A stretch of 64,000 nucleotides of DNA, taken from assembly GCA_902774185.1 (NCBI GenBank), contig CACYHE010000006.1, forward strand, positions 47,305-111,304, read 5' to 3'. The position numbers were made by a program, and so were the translations under genes. This stretch comes from an uncultured Bacteroidales bacterium (GTDB lineage: Bacteria; Bacteroidota; Bacteroidia; Bacteroidales; Paludibacteraceae). Below are positions 58,450 to 64,000 of this stretch, one piece after another (the first letter of the stretch is position 1; the number at the start of each line of letters is the position of its first letter). Below the pieces are notes generated by a model. The model searched no databases. It saw only the letters and a list, made by a program, of their open reading frames with translations, and had not been told where the DNA came from.

Positions 58450-58762
58450 GTATATAGTGATAATTAGAGCATTATAATAGCAGAGTCATATAAACCTGCA
58501 CAAAAAGTGTTTCTCCGTCTTTTCACAAATCTTAAAACTTGCCGCTGAGATACAGCTTTTTTTTGATCTATGCAAATATTCTTAAATAAAAATGTTCCCT
58601 GTACGCAAAATCTTTTCTAAATCTATCAAGCGCTATTTTCTTCGATATGAAATGAAGCAGAAAAGGCTATGTGGCTTGTGTCTTTTTTGAAGTTCTTTAA
58701 CACAAGTTTGTGTCTTTTTGCTTAAATTTCACTTTTGTTTACAAAAAAAAAGACACAAGTCA
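58450..58762. other. A-T-rich intergenic stretch with GACACAAG repeats
   Basis: No gene seen. The word CTTGTGTCTTTTTT (58676) recurs as GTTTGTGTCTTTTT (~58707) and inverted as AAAAAGACACAAGT (~58748-58760), just upstream of the next promoter. These could be an operator pair or terminator arms. Confidence 0.4.
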
Positions 58763-58793
58763 TTGCGCACATCAAATATTTTTTGTACCTTTG
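58763..58793 (+). promoter_or_regulatory. promoter of 58836-59201
   Basis: TTGCGCACATCA at 58763 and TACCTTTG at 58786-58793, register 23. The inverted GACACAAG word ends immediately in front. Confidence 0.75.
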
Positions 58794-58835
58794 CGCACAA
58801 ATTGTGCAAGAAAGAACAAATAAATATTTATTATT

Positions 58836-59201
58836 ATGGAATACGATTTAAGAACTCCTTATGCTTACCTTATGGAAGCAATGATTTTTGCAAAAGCCGC
58901 AGCAGAGAATGGAGGGAAAGTGGATATGCTTACAGTTGATTACACCACAGAATACGGATATGGAGAAGGAGAGATGTTTTTCCAACATTTCCTTCCACAG
59001 TTCGGAAAAACTGATGATTTTAGTATTAATGACGGGGAAACTAATCCCGAGAAGTGGAAACCTGTCTATTTTGAGTTAAACGAACAAGGAAAAGAATTGG
59101 CGAAACTGGCTTTATTAGTGGATATAACATTCAAAAATAAAATACTATCAGAACAAGAAATATACGCTATAGTTGACCAATACGAAAGTCACAGATATTA
59201 A
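58836..59201 (+). CDS. hypothetical acidic protein
   Basis: 121 residues, no signal peptide. MEYDLRTPYAYLMEAMIFAK, then VDYTTEYGYGEGEMFFQHFL and WKPVYFELNEQGKELAKLAL. Probably alpha/beta. I do not recognise the family. It has its own promoter and is A-T-rich like 53017-53298. It may be the first gene of the unit that continues with 59233. Confidence 0.6.
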   Translation: MEYDLRTPYAYLMEAMIFAKAAAENGGKVDMLTVDYTTEYGYGEGEMFFQHFLPQFGKTDDFSINDGETNPEKWKPVYFELNEQGKELAKLALLVDITFKNKILSEQEIYAIVDQYESHRY

Positions 59202-59232
59202 TAGCGATGCCCTGTCCGCATAATCACATATC

Positions 59233-59598
59233 ATGCCCTTTAGAAACATGAACATAGTTCGCATCACAGCAATTCTTCAAACGGTCTATCCCGACCTGAT
59301 AGCGCAGTACGAGAACCCCATTGAGCATGCTTGCGACATTCGGCAAGGACAACAATGGATATCCGTCAACGGCAAGTGCCCGGAAGGATTGTGCCCTTCC
59401 GCTTGGGACTCTATGCAGCCGTTCGTAGAGTCGCTTGCACAAGGTAGGGGAGTAATGATATGTGACCTTTCTCGGCGGAGGCCGCTCCTTCCAAAAGCGG
59501 AAGGACGCTCCGGGATGCGCAACCCTATGAGCGCCATGATCAGTTGTAATGATGGCTTCCGGCCATTCAGTTTCTATATCGAAGTAATTGATGAATAG
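59233..59598 (+). CDS. TIGR04076-family protein
   Basis: 121 residues (or 116 from the second ATG at 59248). Carries the conserved core GKCPEGLCPSAWDSMQPFVE and the C-terminal RNPMSAMISCNDGFRPFSFY of the TIGR04076 family, which is small, Cys-containing, and of unproven function. The Cys pair CPEGLC could bind a metal. Start of a tight four-gene unit with the glycosylase-like, ogt and GNAT genes. Confidence 0.7.
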   Translation: MPFRNMNIVRITAILQTVYPDLIAQYENPIEHACDIRQGQQWISVNGKCPEGLCPSAWDSMQPFVESLAQGRGVMICDLSRRRPLLPKAEGRSGMRNPMSAMISCNDGFRPFSFYIEVIDE

Positions 59599-60234
59599 AT
59601 GTCTGCCACACCCGAAATAGAACGCCACCCATTGCGACCATTTCTGCCGCCGAACGCACAACTGCTGATGCTCGGCAGTTTTCCGCCGCCCAAAGAACGG
59701 TGGTGTATGGATTTCTTCTACCCTAACCCGCAGAACGACATGTGGCGGATCATGGGACAGATTTTCTTTGGTGACAAGACGCATTTTGAAGAACCAAGGG
59801 ACTCTTTGAAGGGACAAAGGGACGATGTACAATGTACAAAGGCAGGTAAGAAGGTTTTCAACCGAGAAGAGATTGTCTCTTTCTGCGAAACAAAAGGCAT
59901 TGCCATTTTCGACACGGCGCAAGCCGTCATTCGCTTGCAAGGCAATGCGGCGGATGAACATCTTGAAATAGTCGCACAGACCGACATCGCAGCCCTCTTG
60001 CAACAAATACCACTCTGCCATGACATCTGCTGCACCGGCGGCAAAGCCGCAGAGACATTAGCCAAGCTACTACATACCGCTACACCCAAACCAGGCGAAT
60101 ATATCGAAACCGCCTTCGCCGGCAGGACTATCCGTTTCTGGCGAATGCCGTCCTCCTCCCGCGCTTACCCGTTGTCATTCGACAAGAAAGCCGCTGCCTA
60201 TCGGCGGATGTTCGAAACAATCTGCCTGTTATGA
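59599..60234 (+). CDS. uracil-DNA glycosylase superfamily protein
   Basis: 211 residues. The N-terminal LLMLGSFPPPKERWCMDFFY and PNPQNDMWRIMGQIFFGDK, and the C-terminal IRFWRMPSSSRAYPLSFDKK, are typical of the Bacteroidetes MUG/TDG-like uracil-DNA glycosylase family. It removes damaged or deaminated bases from DNA. Between FGDKTHF and VFNREE there is an extra ~18-residue segment (EEPRDSLKGQRDDVQCTKAG) encoded by AAGGGAC and GTACAATGTAC repeat words, so the protein is longer than expected. It overlaps ogt by 4 nt; the neighbours support a DNA-repair operon. Confidence 0.82.
   Translation: MSATPEIERHPLRPFLPPNAQLLMLGSFPPPKERWCMDFFYPNPQNDMWRIMGQIFFGDKTHFEEPRDSLKGQRDDVQCTKAGKKVFNREEIVSFCETKGIAIFDTAQAVIRLQGNAADEHLEIVAQTDIAALLQQIPLCHDICCTGGKAAETLAKLLHTATPKPGEYIETAFAGRTIRFWRMPSSSRAYPLSFDKKAAAYRRMFETICLL
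59789..59848 (+). repeat. in-frame AAGGGAC / GTACAATGTACAA word array
   Basis: CCAAGGGACTCTTTGAAGGG, ACAAAGGGACG and ATGTACAATGTACAAAGG repeat inside the glycosylase-like gene at a family insertion point. Confidence 0.65.
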
Positions 60235-60719
60235 AAACATATACCGCCACATATTCCTCACCTATTGGACCTATCGTCATCGAAAGTGATAGTCAGGCGA
60301 TTACAAGTCTGCGGTTTAGTAACGAGCAAGCCTGTGTCGCCTCAACAACACAAGAAAAAGCCGGAGATGAAGCGGCTATTACGATACCGATTATCGCAGA
60401 AACGCTCCAATGGTTAGATGATTATTTTTCCGGCAAACGACCATGTAACGTGCCGCGACTCAATCCGCAAGGCACCGCTTTTCAGAAGCGCGTGTGGCAG
60501 GCATTACTGACCATTCCTTACGGCAAAACAATCAGTTATGGAGAAATCGCCAAGATGGTGGATTGTCGTTCCGCACAAGCAGTCGGACAAGCCGTGGGAC
60601 GCAATCCAATCGCCCTTATCATCCCTTGCCACCGAGTCATTGCCGCACATGGCAAAATAGGCGGCTACGAATACGGCATAGAGATAAAGAAACGATTATT
60701 AGAACTGGAGCAACTATGA
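60231..60719 (+). CDS. ogt: methylated-DNA--protein-cysteine methyltransferase
   Basis: 162 residues. Directly reverses O6-alkylguanine by transferring the alkyl group to its own Cys. The active site IIPCHRVIA (Cys at ~residue 128) and the DNA-binding helix region FQKRVWQALLTIPYGKTISYGEIA (helix-turn-helix, RxVG-like QAVGRNP) are complete. It lacks the AdaA/AraC part, so it is the Ogt/AGT form. It overlaps both neighbours by 4 nt. Confidence 0.95.
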   Translation: MKTYTATYSSPIGPIVIESDSQAITSLRFSNEQACVASTTQEKAGDEAAITIPIIAETLQWLDDYFSGKRPCNVPRLNPQGTAFQKRVWQALLTIPYGKTISYGEIAKMVDCRSAQAVGQAVGRNPIALIIPCHRVIAAHGKIGGYEYGIEIKKRLLELEQL

Positions 60720-61027
60720 TAACTATTCAACACCAAGAGACCGAGAAGAGCGGCGTTTTCGAGGCATGGATGCAATCCTCCGAAGAAGGGGCTTGTACGG
60801 ACCCGGTGCAAGTGGGCGAAATGACGTACCAACGTCCCACTCCACAACGGATGATCATTGACCACACACGCGTCTTTGACGGCTTTGAAGGATGCGGCAT
60901 TGCCCGTCAGATGGTTCTTGCTGCTGTGGACTTTGCGCGTGCTGACAACCGCCATATCATCCCTGTCTGCTCCTACGCTCAAGCCTTCCTCACCCGCACA
61001 GACGAATACAAAGACATCTTGGCGTAA
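60716..61027 (+). CDS. YjdJ-like GNAT acetyltransferase
   Basis: 103 residues from the ATG overlapping the ogt stop; the much longer frame from 60494 is an out-of-frame extension over ogt. Short GNAT fold: a beta sheet (MIIDHTRVFDGFEGCGIARQ; acetyl-CoA loop GxGIAR) and a C-terminal HIIPVCSYAQAFL strand-helix typical of the COG2388 group. Substrate unknown. It ends the DNA-repair operon; a terminator follows. Confidence 0.85.
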   Translation: MITIQHQETEKSGVFEAWMQSSEEGACTDPVQVGEMTYQRPTPQRMIIDHTRVFDGFEGCGIARQMVLAAVDFARADNRHIIPVCSYAQAFLTRTDEYKDILA

Positions 61028-61042
61028 GTCCAAGTGTTCGCC

Positions 61043-61059
61043 GTTCGCGAATCGCGAAC
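61043..61059. promoter_or_regulatory. palindrome GTTCGCGAATCGCGAAC
   Basis: A perfect 8-bp inverted repeat with one central base, preceded by GTTCGCC. It shares GTTCGCGAA with the site at 61215-61238. It lies just after the GNAT stop codon. Confidence 0.5.
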
Positions 61060-61088
61060 AGCAACCTTTCGGAAAAACCGAATAGTTC

Positions 61089-61118
61089 AAAAAGACGGGC
61101 TCCGGCTCGTCTTTTTTT
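61089..61118 (+). terminator. intrinsic terminator of the repair operon
   Basis: AAAAAGACGGGC and GCTCGTCTTTTT pair around TCCG, followed by seven T. Confidence 0.8.
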
Positions 61119-61119
61119 A

Positions 61120-61155
61120 AACCTCTAAACACTAAACTCTAAACACTAAACAAAA
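61120..61155 (+). repeat. tandem-word array (CTAAACACTAAACT)
   Basis: AAACCTCTAAACACTAAACT, CTAAACACTAAACAAA: five copies of a 6-8 nt word between the terminator and the next promoter. Confidence 0.65.
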
Positions 61156-61170
61156 AATCTCTGATTTTTC

Positions 61171-61201
61171 TTGCATAATTCAAAAAAAAGCAGTACCTTT
61201 G
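61171..61201 (+). promoter_or_regulatory. promoter of the wHTH / NTase-MPE unit
   Basis: TTGCATAATTCA at 61171 and TACCTTTG at 61194-61201, register 23. Confidence 0.75.
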
Positions 61202-61214
61202 CAGCGGATTTAGT

Positions 61215-61238
61215 GTTCGCTGTTCGCGAACGACGAAC
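61215..61238. promoter_or_regulatory. operator-like palindrome downstream of the transcription start
   Basis: The 10-bp palindrome GTTCGCGAAC (61222-61231) is flanked by GTTCG and CGAAC half-sites at 61215-61219 and 61234-61238. It is centred ~25 nt after the -7 box, a position where a bound repressor would block transcription. The regulator encoded at 61315 is the natural candidate to bind it. Confidence 0.5.
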
Positions 61239-61314
61239 ATTACGCACGCAAGCCATGTAATAATCGTGCACAAGCCAAGAACATTTTATTGAAAAGACCC
61301 AATTTTAAGCGGTT

Positions 61315-61830
61315 ATGAAGGAGCAAGATTTGGTTATACTTTTAAAGAAATTGACGTCAAAAGGACGTAATCTTTCTTTGCGGAAACTTGCAGAAGAACT
61401 CGGCATGAGTGCGTCGAGTGTAAGTGAAAGTCTGGAACGCAGCAAAAAGGCGCAATTGGTAGATCGCAACAAAAAACGCGTGAACACGCTGGCGTTGCAG
61501 GAGTTTATGATTCATGGTCTGGCTTATGTCTTTCCGGCAGAGACAGGTCGTGTCATCCGCGGCATACCTGCCTATGTAAGTGCTTCGCCTATCAAAGAGC
61601 AAGTAACGGATTCTTCCGAGCAATTTGTATGGCGTTATATTAACGGCAATGCTCGCGGACAACAGATTACTCCTCTCTACCCTTCTGTGCCGGAAGCAGC
61701 TTTGCGTGACGAGGAGTTATACCAACTGCTGGTCATTGCCGACACGCTACGCATGGGACGTTCCCGCGAAAAAGAGATTGCAATTGCAGAACTAAATAAA
61801 CACATCCGGAACTATGTCGAAAACCAATAA
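61315..61830 (+). CDS. winged-helix transcriptional regulator (AbiEi-like position)
   Basis: 171 residues. N-terminal winged helix (LKKLTSKGRNLSLRKLAEEL, GMSASSVSESLERSKKAQLV, ~residues 8-55). The rest is a mixed domain I do not recognise (YVFPAETGRVIRGIPAYVSA, DEELYQLLVIADTLRMGRSR). The gene overlaps the next by 17 nt, so the two proteins are probably made together. A regulator directly in front of a nucleotidyltransferase gene recalls type IV toxin-antitoxin (AbiE) pairs, in which the first gene is a wHTH antitoxin that represses the operon. That comparison is inference. Confidence 0.75.
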   Translation: MKEQDLVILLKKLTSKGRNLSLRKLAEELGMSASSVSESLERSKKAQLVDRNKKRVNTLALQEFMIHGLAYVFPAETGRVIRGIPAYVSASPIKEQVTDSSEQFVWRYINGNARGQQITPLYPSVPEAALRDEELYQLLVIADTLRMGRSREKEIAIAELNKHIRNYVENQ

Positions 61831-63307
61831 CGAACGTTTGCAGGAGATTGCAGAAGGCATGCAGAACCTAAACGAACGGCTTGTGTACGTTGGTGGAGCA
61901 TTAGCAGGATCGTACGCCACTGATCCTGCGGCTTTAGAGCCCAGACCCACTACGGATGTGGACTGTGTGGTCAACTCTGCCAACTATGCCGAACATGCCG
62001 CTTTCGAGGAACTGCTCCGCAAACAACATTTTCAGAACGATACGGAATCAGTGCCTCCTGTTATTTGCCGATGGGTATATAATGGCGAACTGGTGGACGT
62101 AATGTCTTACGAAGAAAAGAGCCTAAGTTTCGGCAACCGATGGTATCGGCCGGGATTTGAGCATCGCGAGCAGTACAAACTCCCGTCCGGACAGACGATT
62201 TATCGTCTTAGTGCACCTTATTATATCGCTACAAAAATAGAGGCTTTACTATCGCGAGGCGGAAACGATTGGCGAGGAGCAAAAGACTTTGAGGATATCA
62301 TCTACGTGCTCAATTATTGCACGGATTTCATGACGCGTTTTTGTGCAGCAGAGACGGATGTGCAGCAATATTTGTCGGAGCAGTTTGAGACCATGTTAAG
62401 GCGTCCCAATTTCAATGAAGAGATTGAGTGCGCCATCTCTGCGGACGAGATTGAACGCACCGACATGCTTATACAAATAATGTGCGACATTGCTCTTTAT
62501 AAGCCGGAACCAGGTTTGAAGATCCAATTTGTGAGTGACCTGCATCTGGAGTTTCCGGACAACCGCGCGTGGTTGGCGGCTCATCCGCTGGAAGTGACGG
62601 GTGATATACTGCTTATTGCCGGTGATACGGCGTACTTGGACCTGCCCGATTCCGGACGTGAGACCTATAAGGCGTACGATTTCTGGGATTGGGCTTCACG
62701 CCATTACAAGCAAGTCATCGTGTGCCTCGGCAACCATGATTTCTACGGATATTATGATCTGGCGACTATGCCGGATAACTATTGTCTGGACATCCGTCAG
62801 AACGTAAAAGCGTACTACAACAAAGTCCTGCATCTGACAGCCGAAGGCGGTCTCACGACTGACAGCAAAGACGCTTTAACCGATATCATCGTCTCCACGC
62901 TTTGGTCGAAGATCGAGCCGGAAAACGAATATCTGGTAGAGCGCGGAGTGAGTGATTTCTACCGCATCAAATATGAGGGGCACCGCCTCAATGCACAGAA
63001 TTTCAACGCCGAACATGAGCGTTGTCTGGCATTTATCCGACAAGCCGTAACAGATAGTTGCGCAAGGACAAAGATTGTGCTCACCCACCATGTACCGACA
63101 CAATTATGCACTGCGCCCGAGTTCAAAGGAAGCACTATCAATGGGGCTTTTACGGTGGAGTTGGGTAACTATATTGCCGATTCGGGTATAGATTACTGGA
63201 TTTACGGGCACTCGCATCGCAATATAGATGCCAAGATCGGTAACACGCAAATCCTCTCCAACCAGTTCGGCTATCTCTCCCACGGCGAGCCGCAGCACAA
63301 CGGCTAA
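61814..63307 (+). CDS. nucleotidyltransferase--metallophosphoesterase fusion protein
   Basis: 497 residues in one uninterrupted frame. Residues ~1-225: nucleotidyltransferase of the AbiEii-like type, with YVGGALAGSYATDPAALEPR then PTTDVDCVV (the GS...DxD catalytic core), YIATKIEALLSRGGNDWRGA and KDFEDIIYVLN. Residues ~235-497: calcineurin-like phosphoesterase with all metal motifs, FVSDLHLEF, LLIAGDTAYL, VCLGNHDFYG, VLTHHVP and WIYGHSHRN. One half would add nucleotides and the other could hydrolyse phosphodiester or phosphomonoester bonds. The junction is YKPEPGLKIQFVS. The phosphoesterase half resembles stand-alone Bacteroidetes proteins of ~250 residues. Cytoplasmic; no signal peptide. Confidence 0.85.
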   Translation: MSKTNNERLQEIAEGMQNLNERLVYVGGALAGSYATDPAALEPRPTTDVDCVVNSANYAEHAAFEELLRKQHFQNDTESVPPVICRWVYNGELVDVMSYEEKSLSFGNRWYRPGFEHREQYKLPSGQTIYRLSAPYYIATKIEALLSRGGNDWRGAKDFEDIIYVLNYCTDFMTRFCAAETDVQQYLSEQFETMLRRPNFNEEIECAISADEIERTDMLIQIMCDIALYKPEPGLKIQFVSDLHLEFPDNRAWLAAHPLEVTGDILLIAGDTAYLDLPDSGRETYKAYDFWDWASRHYKQVIVCLGNHDFYGYYDLATMPDNYCLDIRQNVKAYYNKVLHLTAEGGLTTDSKDALTDIIVSTLWSKIEPENEYLVERGVSDFYRIKYEGHRLNAQNFNAEHERCLAFIRQAVTDSCARTKIVLTHHVPTQLCTAPEFKGSTINGAFTVELGNYIADSGIDYWIYGHSHRNIDAKIGNTQILSNQFGYLSHGEPQHNG

Positions 63308-63402
63308 TTCCTTCAGTCTTTCATTCCTTCATTCGTTCAACGTTCATTCGTTCATTCGTTCACTCCTTCATTCGTTCATTCGTTAATTCGTTACCATCCC
63401 CT
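63308..63402 (+). repeat. tandem array of TTCATTCGTTCATTCG words
   Basis: About twelve copies of an 8-nt unit (TTCATTCG / TTCATTCC / TTCACTCC / TTAATTCG) directly after the fusion gene's stop codon. It is the longest array in the window. Confidence 0.8.
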
Positions 63403-63504
63403 TCCCCGCTCCTCCAACTCCCGACCGACTCACCACCGAGACACAACCGAGAGATGACCGACACACAAAAATCGCCATCCTAGCCAAAAATCTTTGATTT
63501 TTTC

Positions 63505-63535
63505 TTGCATATATCAGAAAAAAGTTGTATCTTTG
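63505..63535 (+). promoter_or_regulatory. promoter of the D12 methyltransferase
   Basis: TTGCATATATCA at 63505 and TATCTTTG at 63528-63535, register 23; the ATG is at 63567. Confidence 0.75.
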
Positions 63536-63566
63536 CGCACTTTTTGTGAATCATTAAATATAGAAG

Positions 63567-64000
63567 ATGATAAGTATAAATAGCATCCCGCATATTTTAA
63601 AATATATGGGGGGAAAACGTGAGATGTTGACTGATATTCATAATGCATTGGCTGCAATGGATGTGAAAAGTGAAACTTTATGCGATTTGTTTGCTGGCAC
63701 GTCAGTGGTGGCTTATGCAATGTCAGATGAGTATGATCTTGTTGTTAATGACATTCAACATTATTCGGAAATTTTTGCCAAATGTTATATGAATGATTAT
63801 AGTCATATTCAGAATATAGATGAGTCGGTGAATATCATAAAAGAGAAGATTATTCGGCTTTTACAATTAGATGTGTTATGGAAAGATACGGATGCTCTCA
63901 GGTATAATGAGGATATGAGTTATCAAGACATGTTAGCGGTAGAAACCAGAGAACGTGAGATAATTGATGGCAGAGAAGAAGAAAGAGGATTTTCATTGTT
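63567..64000 (+). CDS. D12-class DNA N6-adenine methyltransferase, C-terminus beyond window
   Basis: ~144 residues visible, open to the window end. Motif X-like PHILKYMGGKREML (~residue 8-22) and motif I TLCDLFAGTSVVAYAM (~40-55) are followed by VVNDIQHYSE, the Dam/D12 class arrangement. The catalytic DPPY-type motif lies outside the window. It is strongly A-T-rich, so probably acquired; it may belong to a second restriction or orphan-methylase system that continues beyond the window. Confidence 0.8.
   Translation, partial: MISINSIPHILKYMGGKREMLTDIHNALAAMDVKSETLCDLFAGTSVVAYAMSDEYDLVVNDIQHYSEIFAKCYMNDYSHIQNIDESVNIIKEKIIRLLQLDVLWKDTDALRYNEDMSYQDMLAVETREREIIDGREEERGFSL

Noticed and set aside
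60494-61027. 177-residue ORF ending in the GNAT gene
   Set aside because: Its first ~74 codons overlap ogt out of frame and are Arg/Gln-rich; the GNAT domain starts at the ATG overlapping the ogt stop (60716).
63308-63402. CRISPR array
   Set aside because: The units are 8 nt and contiguous with no spacers; the other arrays in the window also lack 24-40 nt repeats with unique spacers, and no cas gene is present.

Overview
The window looks like a chromosome segment of a Bacteroidales bacterium, probably an uncultured host-associated lineage. Three things point there: promoters of the Bacteroidetes type (a TTG box 23 nt before TAnnTTTG) in front of most transcription units; a series of secreted FN3/choice-of-anchor-J proteins with type IX-secretion-like C-terminal tails; and a typical housekeeping set (AsnA, Bacteroidetes Mpl, DUF3127, ribulose-phosphate epimerase, Ddl, Pgk, DUF6242-like lipoprotein). 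No rRNA, tRNA, IS element or CRISPR array was recognised.

Layout. 1-18.5 kb: a block of secreted beta-rich proteins, interrupted by asnA, with tiny peptide genes beside them and a duplicated ~365-nt leader element in front of two of them. 18.6-25.0 kb: a housekeeping operon typA-tig-mpl-dCMP deaminase-ctp, closed by a bidirectional terminator. 25.0-27.6 kb: pepD and ansA on the minus strand, sharing a palindromic promoter region with a response-regulator/rpe/comEC operon (27.6-30.4 kb). 30.4-39.7 kb: an outer-membrane barrel, a 2143-residue repeat adhesin-like protein, xseA and a ComEA-like HhH protein. 39.7-43.1 kb: ddl, a polyprenyl synthase, a conserved hypothetical, and a convergent 5-formyl-THF cyclo-ligase. 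43.1-47.8 kb: lipoprotein, pgk, DUF3127, metallophosphoesterase and recO. 48-52.3 kb: an AraC regulator, yqeY, a MutT remnant and a PIF1-like helicase. 52.5-64 kb: an accessory, defence-flavoured region holding two candidate structured RNAs, a C5-methyltransferase/McrB/LlaJI-type restriction system, a small DNA-repair operon (uracil-DNA glycosylase-like, Ogt, GNAT), a winged-helix regulator with a nucleotidyltransferase-metallophosphoesterase fusion, and the start of a D12-class adenine methyltransferase.

The most unusual signals are structural. (1) A 55-bp element, open in all three forward frames, sits in frame inside three unrelated genes (mpl, a phosphoesterase, recO) and is built from the same AATCAC words that form tandem arrays in intergenic DNA. 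(2) More than twenty short heterogeneous tandem-word arrays lie between genes, at start codons, and in frame inside xseA, a uracil-DNA glycosylase-like gene and the linkers of secreted proteins. (3) Two copies of a ~365-nt leader share a 14-bp helix with compensatory changes. (4) In three places an intrinsic terminator hairpin overlaps the next promoter so that its 3' arm or loop carries the TTG box. (5) A nucleotidyltransferase fused to a calcineurin-like phosphoesterase follows a regulator gene that has palindromic operators. All calls come from reading the sequence; no database search or folding program was run.
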